This document shows, piece by piece, positions 13,019 through 21,358 of a DNA stretch of 64,000 bases. The notes under the pieces are model-generated. The model was not told the origin of the DNA. It did not search any database and was given only the letters and a program-made list of their open reading frames with translations. The position numbers were made by a program, and so were the translations under genes. This stretch comes from Morinoia aosen (lineage: Eukaryota; Arthropoda; Malacostraca; Amphipoda; Talitridae). Each line of letters begins with the position of its first letter. Position 1 is the stretch's first letter. The DNA lies in NCBI GenBank assembly GCA_030386875.1, contig CM059567.1, positions 85,243,130-85,307,129 of the forward strand, written 5' to 3'.

Positions 13019-13235
13019 CTACATATATTCCTCTTGATTTTAATAGTAGCATTTCTTTAATTCTGTGCTTATTTCCCGTACATTTTTATCTATTCATCTC
13101 TATATTGTTCATTTCAGACAACTTGTACTGATGATGAGCCTGGTGCTCGAAAAGTTTACTTTTCAATATCTGACGTCAATTAATAATTTTAATAATGTTG
13201 ACTTTGAGAGAAGCAACCTTGGTGTTTTTATTTAC
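12565..13235 (+). repeat. right arm of Penelope-like element
   Basis: Direct-sense copy of the element end, inverted relative to the left arm. It covers the linker, the endonuclease, the untranslated region with the hammerhead-like motif, and the terminus. Similarity to the left arm starts at about TATACTTTGGGCCTAAA (12,571) and stops exactly at 13,235. Confidence 0.85.
13118..13190 (+). ncRNA. hammerhead-ribozyme-like motif (right arm)
   Basis: CTGATGA at 13,128-13,134, stem II GAGC/GCTC, GAAA at 13,149-13,152 and a downstream GACGTC at 13,172-13,177. Compared with the left arm, GAAACG has become GAAAAG, which breaks a stem III pair, and the stem I flanks also differ. The fold is therefore weaker here, and this copy is more likely inactive. 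Confidence 0.5.
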
Positions 13236-14689
13236 GATTCGTTTGCGTAAGAATGCAGTTCATGATGTTCTTCAATATGTAAGAGACAAATATGATTAAA
13301 ATGGTATAAGACTACTAAGAAACTTTGATTCTTTTAGTAATGGGGATTAATGTCCTCGAAATCTTTATCAGTTGAAGTCTGTGCGGATGTAACTTTTCAT
13401 TTGTAGATCTCATTTTCATGAACCTAGAATCAGTTGAAACTTAGAAACACTTTGCCTCAGCTTTAATACTAAAAAAATTTCCATCTACAAAACGGCACGA
13501 AAGTTTATTACTATAAAGCCTGCTAACACAGGGAATGTGATTGAGCAAAAATCTAGATTGGGTGCTAGATGTCTGTAATTTTTCAGCATAATTTAAAAGT
13601 CATGTTATACGAGCGTTATGTGAAACGAGCTCGATCTTAGTCGGATAGCTGATTTTGGTGTTACCAGTTTGCATATACAAATCCTGAATATTTCCTGTAC
13701 ATGGAATCAAATTCCCCACCTGTGGTGAATGATAGTTATAAGCTGCGTTTTGCCCAGTACCCGAAAGAGCAACTTTTACAACAAGCTTTCCTACTTATTT
13801 TGTTTTTGCTCGATATCAGTGATATCAAGTCGTCTGACATGCGAGTAAGCTGCAAATCAGGCCTCGAATGCATTTCGCTGGAAGAACGCGAAAAAAGCCG
13901 AGTTAAAAGAAAGAGCTGCACCTGGCTTCATGATTAAATACTTTTCGATATTTACTGTACGGCGAAGATTCATTGTACTTTTGCTATTCTTTTCTAAAGA
14001 TAACAGAATGCAAAATGTTCTTCGTCAAACGATCTTACAAATTTGAGCACAATCAAAGAATAACCAATAGTTCAAGTTTTAATGAATTTTTTGATCACAG
14101 GTAACATTTTTCTACATAACGCACCCATTATTTTGTTGATTCTTTGTGAGAAAAGTAACGCGAGAGGTCGCTTTTTGAACTCAATGTCGGTATTCTTAAA
14201 CATGATTTATTTGTAAATACAAATCATACTAAAGATTCGATTAGTTGGTAAATTTAGAGCCGATGACCAAATATCCCATGTATTCAGCACGATAATCAAA
14301 TTTCCCAGTCCTTAAAGGACCTGTACGTCGTTTTATTTTCTAAATGAAGATTTCTTCCACTTTAACAGGTTTGCCATGATTGCGAGATAATATTACCTCT
14401 CTGCTTAATGCGATGTGTTTATCAATGTTGAGAGGTAAAAAAGGAAATTCAACAACATGATGAATAAATCTTTGAGAAATCCTTTGAGATTTGTTTCCGG
14501 ATTGAGGGATAAATCTTTCATTCTGCTTGCAAAAAAACGCCATGTGTAAAAAAATTGATTTCAGGAGAAATTCACCCAAGCCGTTTGGGTATACACACGT
14601 ACTGAGTTCTTGGTTCGTAAAAATTACTTCGAAGTTTCACTACCTCCAGAAAAGCCTTCGAATGGGTAGTTAGTCACCTTGGGACTTGA
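13236..14689. other. no supported gene
   Basis: AT-rich sequence. One 78-codon plus-strand frame (13,701-13,937) has a hydrophobic stretch and a basic end but no recognisable motif or gene context. A minus-strand frame at 14,340-14,579 is likewise unassigned. Confidence 0.45.
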
Positions 14690-15040
14690 AATACACGCCA
14701 CAGAAAAGAAGGCATCGAGGCCAGTTTTTCGAAGCTATCGAGACAAAATATTGCGCAACCTGCAGGTTTAAAACGAGTTGAATTTCATCCAACGGGAGAG
14801 ACCAAATTAATTAGCACCGCTGGCAATCGTATTTTATGGTCAATTCCGGCAGGCATCGACATCAAGTGCGTCAGCAGCGATCGCTTCGCCTTGAGCAATG
14901 CGCCTCGACGCTGCCTGCGTCTGGCTGGAAGGCGAGCCTTCTCCACCTCTGCTGGCATCTATACGGAAGGAGGTCTTGCATCATACTCAGGCATAAGTAA
15001 TATGAAAATTTTGAAAAGAAAGAGAGTTTTGCTAATTTAG
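14690..15040 (+). CDS. unassigned 116-codon open frame without start codon
   Basis: The frame is open from a TGA at 14,687 to a TAG at 15,038-15,040 and lacks an early ATG, so it would have to be an internal exon or a fragment. An AG at about 14,701-14,702 could be an acceptor, but its pyrimidine tract is poor. The middle (14,830-14,960) is clearly more GC-rich than the flanks. Segments such as RVEFHPTGETKLISTAG and RRCLRLAGRRAFSTSAG look protein-like, and the second resembles a basic/Ser organelle-targeting stretch. The opposite strand is also fairly open here, so chance is possible. I do not recognise a family. Confidence 0.22.
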   Translation, partial: NTRHRKEGIEASFSKLSRQNIAQPAGLKRVEFHPTGETKLISTAGNRILWSIPAGIDIKCVSSDRFALSNAPRRCLRLAGRRAFSTSAGIYTEGGLASYSGISNMKILKRKRVLLI

Positions 15041-15562
15041 ATGTTTGCCCGAAATTATCTAATAAGACGCACGATTTGAAAGTCAACGTCATGAAACACT
15101 GATCAAGTACGTTTAGCAGTCAAAATGTCACATGTACATTATTCCTAGAAATTGTGATGATGCGTTAAGTTATGAAAACAATAACTTCTTAAAGACAACA
15201 AAATAACTAATAGTGGTCATAGTATACGTGTCATTAGGTTCTTCCTGGTACAATTCATTAAATATCAATGAAACGTTTCGTAGGTCGATGAATAATCAAT
15301 GATGAAAATGCTTGTATAGACAGTAGAATTCAATAGCACATGTACTCGCTGGTTAGCACTCCATCTCAATCCCTAAATTTATGTCAGCATTTTTGTACTC
15401 ATATTGCCCTAATCCCCACCGCCATCAATAGACTATCACTGATATCATGTTGTCAACGACGTAAGAATTAATTCATTATGGAATTACTATAGTGAGAGGA
15501 TTACGGAATTAATTTTATCAGAAATATAATATACGGAGGCACATTTTCGTAAGAGGACCTAA
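15041..15562. other. no supported gene
   Basis: AT-rich spacer with no recognisable feature. Confidence 0.45.
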
Positions 15563-15847
15563 TCGTCCTTTGGGGCGGTACTGGGTTCACACACTCCAAT
15601 TTGCAGTCGACTGCCGCTTTGTAACGTAGGAAAAGAAAGCATGTTGTGGAAGTGGATCCCATATGCCTTAACCGATAGGAATGAAAAGCATCGTGCGTCC
15701 CTAACGACGGATCTGCTGTCATGCACTTTTGCGATTTATTACTTAGAAATATTTTCGCACGCGATGGAAACTGAGTTTTTCATCGCGATGTTTGACGCAA
15801 GAGGCAGTAAGTTAATAAGAACGATAATTTTGCTCACTTTACCATAA
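15563..15847 (+). pseudogene. mariner-type transposase fragment
   Basis: The best segment, about 15,623-15,720, reads VGKESMLWKWIPYALTDRN followed by EKHRASLTTDLLS. This matches the mariner pattern between the helix-turn-helix and catalytic domains: LGK...W-V-P-H-x-L-T-x-x-N, then HR and LLS. The next block, YLEIFSHAMETEFF, sits where FLDRIVTGDEKW is expected, so the first catalytic Asp and the WVPH His have been lost. Beyond that the frame has no family likeness and stops at 15,847. No terminal inverted repeats or TA duplication were found, so this is an old fragment. Confidence 0.5.
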
Positions 15848-15876
15848 TGCACGCTTCAAGAAGATAGAAAATTGCC

Positions 15877-15892
15877 TGTGTGTGTGTGTGTA
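15877..15892. repeat. (TG)n microsatellite
   Basis: Seven TG units followed by TA. Confidence 0.9.
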
Positions 15893-16424
15893 TTGTGATC
15901 CCAAAGGAATTATCCATAAAGAGTAAATGACGAAGAATTTAACCGTGGACTAAATACGAATTTACTCAATCATCAATTTCAGCATGCATACCCTGGATTC
16001 AAAGCGACCGTGTCACGCTCCTTAGCATCCTTTCCATATTGAATTGCATTCAGCAACAGAGTATGAAGTAGGATTAAAAATACTCATGTATTTGCAAAAT
16101 CATCATGTCCTACATTACTAAACAGTCGAATTAGATTACTGCCACGTTTTAGCACATGTTGCAGGTTTTCTGAACAATCTGCATCTATTTTCTCCTTTTA
16201 AAGTGCTCTGCAGTATAATTGTCTCAAAAATGAGAACAATACTCAAAATGTCAATGTACAAAATGCAAGACATGCAAGATGAGTAATTCAACACCGCAGG
16301 AACAAAACATTGCCGTTTGACATGATTCCCAATACGTTGTTCCGTCGTCAAAGGTGGGCACTAAATGATGCACTATGCTAATTTTGTTTCATTGACAGTC
16401 AATGTATAACTCATGAGTCATGAC

Positions 16425-16560
16425 TAGGGATGTGACATTGAGCATATTGCATATATATGCTCTTGAGCATATTTTAGATTGCATAAAAAAAGCCCGCAGG
16501 CATATATTCAGTGTGAGCATTTCGCATATTTTTCTCGGAACAGCATAAAATATGACGAAC
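16425..16560. repeat. left subterminal GCATAT-type motifs of hAT element
   Basis: Variants of GAGCATATT, TGCATATATATGC and GCATATTT occur in both orientations in the first ~135 bp. Such clusters are typical transposase-binding regions in hAT elements. The binding role here is inferred. Confidence 0.55.
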
Positions 16561-16820
16561 ATACATGAAAAACTGCGAGTCGCAGTAAACCGAAACCTAT
16601 TAAAACCTTCCCATTACTTTTAAAGTCTATTTATTTCATCAAATTTTATATCATTCTTTTTGTACAACTAGAAAAATATGTTGAATTGAAATTTTCCGTA
16701 AATCAATTATAATTGTAAGGTGCTACAGCTACTTCAAAAGTTTATTTTAATTTTGCGGTAATTAGTTCATACCTTATGAAGTGTATTTAAGATTAGTACG
16801 GCTAGCAGGGATCTACAACC

Positions 16821-17033
16821 ATGCCGAAGATGAACAAGAAAAAAGCATCATTCTTAAACTACTCCAAGGAATTTGAACATTTTCAAGCCGAGGAAATGTT
16901 TCTCTATTGCATTTATTGCAAGAAACAGGTGAAATTTAAAACTCTTTTCTCATTCAGAACACGTCAGAGAAGTTTTGCGTGGTACAAGGTTTTAGTTTCT
17001 AGATATTGTCACGTAGAACCATGTTGGGCTTAG
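16821..17033 (+). pseudogene. truncated BED/CGGBP1-like zinc-finger start of hAT transposase
   Basis: The frame starts MPKMNKKKAS, then NYSKEFEHFQ and LYCIYCKKQVKF. Start MPK, a Y..EF stretch and a C-x2-C pair followed by a basic segment are the pattern at the N-terminus of one hAT transposase group, which also gave rise to CGGBP1. The expected His pair is not in frame after the Cys pair, and the frame ends after about 70 codons. It is probably the decayed first part of the original transposase. Confidence 0.45.
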
Positions 17034-17067
17034 TGCACACTTTGTCAAATTATCGTTATCAAAGGAT

Positions 17068-17310
17068 ATGAATTGCTCTTGCATAACTACGCAGGGACTT
17101 CCTACTTCGAGAGCAATAAAATTAATGGATATCGTAGAGGAAACATTGAAAAACAGATATGATAAAAGGTATCATCAAAAGTTAAAATGCAATTTGGTGA
17201 TAAACAGAGGTTTTGAAAAGATAAAAACAATCAACTCAATTTCGACTTGTGAGATCTCTGACGCAATGGATGAATCAATTGAGGAATATTCACCTTCCCT
17301 ACTTACATAA
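17068..17310 (+). pseudogene. residual open frame inside hAT element
   Basis: An 80-codon frame, with RAIKLMDIVEETLKNRYDKR as its clearest part. Lying 35 bp after the zinc-finger piece and within the element, it is probably a decayed stretch of the same transposase. I cannot place it in a named domain. Confidence 0.25.
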
Positions 17311-17729
17311 AACTTTGCTGGTAGATAAGCGTAGATTTGTTTTTGAAAATCTCAAATGCCATGCAGTTATTAAGTGCAACCCTCGAACTCGACGCTAAAG
17401 AATATTTCTCATATAAAAGAAGTGTTGAAAAATATTCCTTGCATTCATGAAAACCATTATATATACTTCAGAATCAAACTTGGATTAGATTCCTTTTTTT
17501 TCTTTAGTTATCGTCCTTAACTCGTTCAGATTAGAATTGTTACTGTTTCAAAATATTTATGTTCAGGTAGTTATAACACCTAGTTGAGAATTGTATACAC
17601 TTAATTATTCATAAAAAAATATGAAAGAAATTATTGTTTCCGTGTTTGAAGAAGTACACTGTATCCTGTATCATTGTTTCTGTACAATCTTCCTCACAAA
17701 AAATATAAATTTGGAACTGTTCAAGTGAA

Positions 17730-17883
17730 GCATTTATATGTATGCATATTTTTGCTTAGCATATAAAATGCTGTTTAAAAATTATGCATAGAGTGTAGCA
17801 TATTTCATATTTTATGCTGCAAATGCACTACAAAAATCAGCAAATATGCAGCATATTTTACGCTTTATATTGTAACATCTCTA
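17730..17883. repeat. right subterminal GCATAT-type motifs of hAT element
   Basis: Repeated GCATATTT, AGCATAT and TATGCAT motifs fill the last ~150 bp and mirror the left end. Confidence 0.55.
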
Positions 17884-17891
17884 GTCATGAC

Positions 17892-19613
17892 AAATATATT
17901 AATTAATTTCGTGTCCGGAAACTAATTCCGTATCTTGCAACCTAAAAAGGGCGTTTGAACAAATGGCCTCCAACGTAGGAGTAAAATCAAATTTACAATT
18001 TAGAATCATGTATTGCAGCCAACTTATTTCTAATGTTGAAATGTCTCCATATCACCTTCAGATACATTTCCAAGCATCTCTTCCTATCCTCATATTCATG
18101 TGTGGTATGTCAGAAGAATAGTCGCATTAACTACTGAGCCAAGTAATTTTTTAATATACTTATATAATTTCCGCTTATGAAATTTTTGCCAAAATGAGAG
18201 AGTAGTTTTGTAGCAGTTTGTTACGTTGAATCATCACCTATGGCTAAAATATGCTATCTATGTAAGTTTCCTGTATTCATCAATATCCGTCACGTATTTA
18301 TCGATATGATTTTTAAGATTAACGTATGAATAAGAACCTACAATGTTCAATATACTTAAACTTCTACTTAAGTTTCCTTATATTTTCACCTGAAATTCCG
18401 GAACGAGTCCCTTTTATGCATTTTTTTTTTTAATTTTTTTTCCCTTCTTCAACAACGAGAACAATACAGCCTTTAGTTTTATGAAAAAAACTGAAGTTTT
18501 TCATTACATTTAGAAACAACGAAAAATTCTAACGCTTACTCTCAATAAATGTTCTGCAAACACGAAACATTATCCTACAAATATTCAGTATTCAGAGAAT
18601 AAAACGAGTACATTAACTTCTGTTTCACAATGAAATTATTTACAACTTTCTGTGTGGCTTGGTTTTCTACCCACAAAATTTAAAAAATGTTTTTTTTCTT
18701 GACCTAGGATGTATAAACCCATTATCTCATTTGCATACGTTGTATTGTCAGTTTAAATTTTTATCAGCTTGAACGTTCGCTTATTTATTTTCATGCACGT
18801 GTTGTGCATTCCTTTTTGTAAGTTATACAGGCTAACTTTTTTGTTTGCATCAAAGAAACGATCCAGGCCGGTATACTGGTATAATTTTTAAATTCATTCA
18901 CGCAGTGACTAAGGTTATTCTGATTACTGCCCGTTATGTACCTGGAATCATTACTCTGGGCAGAAAACCTTTTTCGAAGCGGTGTTGCTTATTTCACTCA
19001 TCATGCTCTGATCAACACTGGTCAGTATAGCACAATCGTGAAGGCTCGTATGTCAATGTGAAAGCTATAGCAATCAAAGTGTCTCTATTTCAACGCCTTA
19101 ACCTTTTCATTTCCGTTAATTCCGTAAAGTATTTCAGCTTTACTTACTTACATCGAACAAACAGAATACTTTTTTGCTGTTTTGCTCCTAGTCGATTCCA
19201 CCCTGTCATAGAAAGTAGAATACCTACTGTTGTTACCTCTCTAAATATATAAAGGATTTCATGTCAAAGAATTTTGAAGCCTACAATGATTACTTTGAGT
19301 TATAAACTTTTCACTTGAAGTGTTTTCCTTTTTTTGCTTGTGGTGGTAAAACTGAATGTGGAAGACGTGTTCAGATCTAAGTCGCGTTGTATGGGCTGGC
19401 GGTACCGGGCGCTTGAAGTATTTGGTGCACAGAACAACGCAACGATTGGTATTAATTGAGTTAAAATCTATTTCCGACTTATTGTTCGTTTGACAACATC
19501 TACAAGTCTGTTTTAAATCAACCCAAAGTAAGTATTTCATTGCTGGACGTATCTTAAGCAGCGCAAAAGTTGAAAGGTCCAAGTTTACAAAACAGAAATT
19601 CGATGTAACAAAG
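17892..19613. other. no supported gene
   Basis: AT-rich DNA with a T-rich stretch at 18,421-18,445. The minus-strand frame at 19,259-19,582 (107 codons) lies just beyond the poly(A) signal of the Gly/Leu-rich gene and has no recognisable motif. Confidence 0.45.
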
Positions 19614-19619
19614 TTTATT
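19614..19619 (-). terminator. AATAAA poly(A) signal
   Basis: Minus-strand AATAAA about 225 nt beyond the last stop of the Gly/Leu-rich frame, consistent with the 3' end of that gene. Confidence 0.5.
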
Positions 19620-19843
19620 GTTCTGTTAAGGTATAGAAGTTCGCAAATACTGTCGTTAAAAATTTAGATATGAATAACATTCATCAAAGCAAGAACTCGA
19701 ATTAAAATAGCATAGGAATGAAACACATATTCTAGCCTGTTTTTTTCCCGTTAGTGTTGATAAGATGAAACAGGAGCTGTAGAAGAAAGGCTTAGTGTTT
19801 GCCTCATCAGCTCGACTGCATACATGTGCGGCTGTACTTATCA

Positions 19844-20799
19844 TCAATTGGCATTAGCGGCAGTTTTGATTTGAGCAGGAACACCGATGGTAATTGCTTC
19901 ATTCTGAACGAGCGATTGAAGAACGTCATTGCCGATAACACCACCTGCCAAAAGGCTCACCTAGTCAGAAGGCTTAATAATGCTCGAAACGACCAATTAT
20001 GCGAATTCATTGAAGCCAAGAACATTCTGAGCAATAAGCTGCACCACATTGTCCAGATTAAGAGATCCGTAGACAGCAGTGTTATCTTTAAGACCAAGTG
20101 CACCACGAACTGGTCCAAGAGTTTGGTTAAGAAGACCACCAACTTGTCCCAGCACCTGGGAAAGAACACAGGTAACCAGGTCGCCAACTTGACCGACAGC
20201 GCCATCAACTCCACCACCGAGCAGACCAACTGCACCTCCCGCAGACCGCCCAGAAGACTGCCTTCACCACCACTGAGGAGGGGACCGAGAAGACCGCTGA
20301 CGAGGCCACCTACCAGACCGTCACCGCCCAGAAGACCTTCAAGAAGACCACCACCTCCTGAACTACCAAGCAGACCACCGATAAGGCCACCTTGTCCGCC
20401 CAGCAGACCGTCCAGAAGACAGCCTCCTCCACCGCCAAGGAGGGGACCGAGAAGACCGATGATGAGGCCACCGACAAGACCGTCACCGCCAGAAAACCTT
20501 CAACCTGCGCCGCCTCCTCCACCCAGCGAACCCCCCACCGAGGAGGTTGTCTGTGAGCCCGGTGAAGAGGCCTAAGACAGGCTCGGGCTGGGCCATGGCA
20601 GTCCCGGCCAGTAGCAGGATAACAATCTGCGCATTGAGAAATACACAATTTCAGAATATGGAGTAATGTGATCGTTCCGAGTCGAAGCTGAACAATCCTA
20701 AGTATATCTTAATGTATTCCCATTAACCTGTTGTCAACAATTTCAAGTACAGCACGTGCAAAATTAAAACAGAAACACATTGCCTTACCTGGAATGCAT
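19844..20799 (-). CDS. secreted Gly/Leu-rich repeat protein gene, two exons, frame-disrupted
   Basis: Exon 1 holds an ATG (20,799-20,797) and ends at a consensus donor, CAG|GTAAGG. Exon 2 begins at 20,626 after GCGCAG and opens with IVILLLAGTAMA then QPEPVLGLFTGL, a clear signal peptide and mature start. Two ~54-residue modules follow, with blocks such as GLVGGLVSGLLGPLL. Then come GGAVGLLGGGVDGAVGQVG, a less repetitive tail ending NVVQLIAQNVLGFNEFA, and VIGNDVLQSLVQNEAITIG before TGA at 19,846-19,844. Small changes break the frame: near the exon 1 end, in the six-G run at 20,531-20,536, a TGA at 20,502-20,500, one base short near 20,241, and stops at 19,999-19,997 and 19,963-19,961. It is either a young pseudogene or assembly indel error. 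Probably an extracellular or cuticle-type structural protein; no named family is recognised. Confidence 0.6.
20627..20788 (-). other. intron of the Gly/Leu-rich gene
   Basis: 162-bp GT-AG intron, with donor GTAAGG and an acceptor tract ending TTTCTCAATGCGCAG. Splitting an early signal-peptide gene just after its start is a common arthropod layout. As read, the exons join one base out of frame. Confidence 0.55.
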
Positions 20800-20846
20800 C
20801 TTGGGAAATACAGCAAGAACCTGATGCTCTAGCCAAAACCCACGCT

Positions 20847-20854
20847 TATTTATA
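20847..20854 (-). promoter_or_regulatory. TATA box of the Gly/Leu-rich gene
   Basis: Minus-strand TATAAATA. A TCAG initiator-like site starts at 20,824, about 30 bp downstream, and the ATG lies 23 nt after that. Spacing and order fit an RNA polymerase II core promoter. Confidence 0.6.
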
Positions 20855-21291
20855 CCCTGCATTCAAGGTCGATCAGACTTATTCAAGTGAACGGTGTTAG
20901 TCAAGAAAGTTTGAGTAAGATAAGCTTACTTTTTATCCCTGAACCAGAAACGACAATTTATACGATAAAGAACTGTGCTGTGAATAGTTTTATTATTCTA
21001 ATCCTCAAACTCACTTTTATACTTCTTTCATTATTGAAGTTTATTGATGGTTTATTATTTGAACACTTTTGAAGTTTATTTGAACACTTTCGAAAATCAG
21101 GGTTCATTAAGGTAAATTGAATATTTATAACGCAACAGCACAAAATTATCTCCAGAGGCTATTACTACGAGCTAGATATCAATAATAGTGCTTTTGTACG
21201 TTTTGTGAGAGATTTGCATCGCCTTTTACTATAAAGGAACAATTTATTCCTGATTAAATACTCCTTATTCGATTTTTCTTGTTTTTGTTAG
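20855..21291. other. upstream region of the Gly/Leu-rich gene
   Basis: AT-rich sequence that probably holds promoter elements. Near 21,056-21,095 the phrase TTTGAACACTTT occurs twice about 20 bp apart. No gene is seen. Confidence 0.4.
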
Positions 21292-21358
21292 AGTCAGTTA
21301 AAGCTCACAATTTTTCCTTTGCCTCAAGCTTTTAACGCGACAAAAAACCAACGAGAAA
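21292..21358 (+). CDS. candidate internal exon, 67 nt
   Basis: A strong pyrimidine tract ending TTGTTTTTGTTAG precedes it and a donor AAA|GTAAGT follows. One frame is open throughout (SQLKLTIFPLPQ, AFNATKNQRE), with one base left over; the other two have stops. Its ending phase matches the start of the candidate exon at 30,583. The product is unknown, and short open exons with good borders can arise by chance in T-rich DNA. Confidence 0.3.

Larger units (their letters stand above)
10395..13235 (+). mobile_element. degenerate Penelope-like retroelement with inverted arms
   Basis: The central part encodes a Penelope-type reverse transcriptase followed by a GIY-YIG endonuclease on the plus strand. 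The last 0.67 kb (about 12,565-13,235) recurs inverted at the left end (10,395 to about 11,075). Both copies end at the same base, in GTTTTTATTTAC read outward. Inverted or tandem terminal copies are typical of this class, whose retrotransposition is primed at a nick made by GIY-YIG. The outermost 117 bp of the arms differ at about 7 positions by eye. Flanks ATTCTTTT and ATTCGTTT could be an imperfect target duplication. Frameshifts and stops show the copy is dead. Confidence 0.85.
16425..17883 (+). mobile_element. non-autonomous hAT element, 1,459 bp
   Basis: The left end TAGGGATGTGACA and right end TGTAACATCTCTA form 13-bp inverted repeats with two mismatches. An 8-bp duplication GTCATGAC flanks them (16,417-16,424 and 17,884-17,891). 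It is its own reverse complement and fits the hAT target pattern with T at position 2 and A at 7. The interior keeps the remains of a BED-type zinc-finger protein start but no catalytic core, so the copy would need a transposase in trans. GCATAT-rich motifs cluster inside both ends. Confidence 0.8.

Noticed and set aside
19945..19966. Very short intron GTGAGC...GGCAG inside the Gly/Leu-rich gene
   Set aside because: Only about 16 bp, below any realistic intron length here, and removing it does not restore the frame.
19799..20575. 258-codon plus-strand Pro/Arg-rich frame, the longest in the window
   Set aside because: It is the antisense of the Gly/Leu-rich minus-strand gene. GGL codons read backwards give Pro/Arg/Gln/Thr runs. 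Promoter, signal peptide and splice signals are all on the minus strand.
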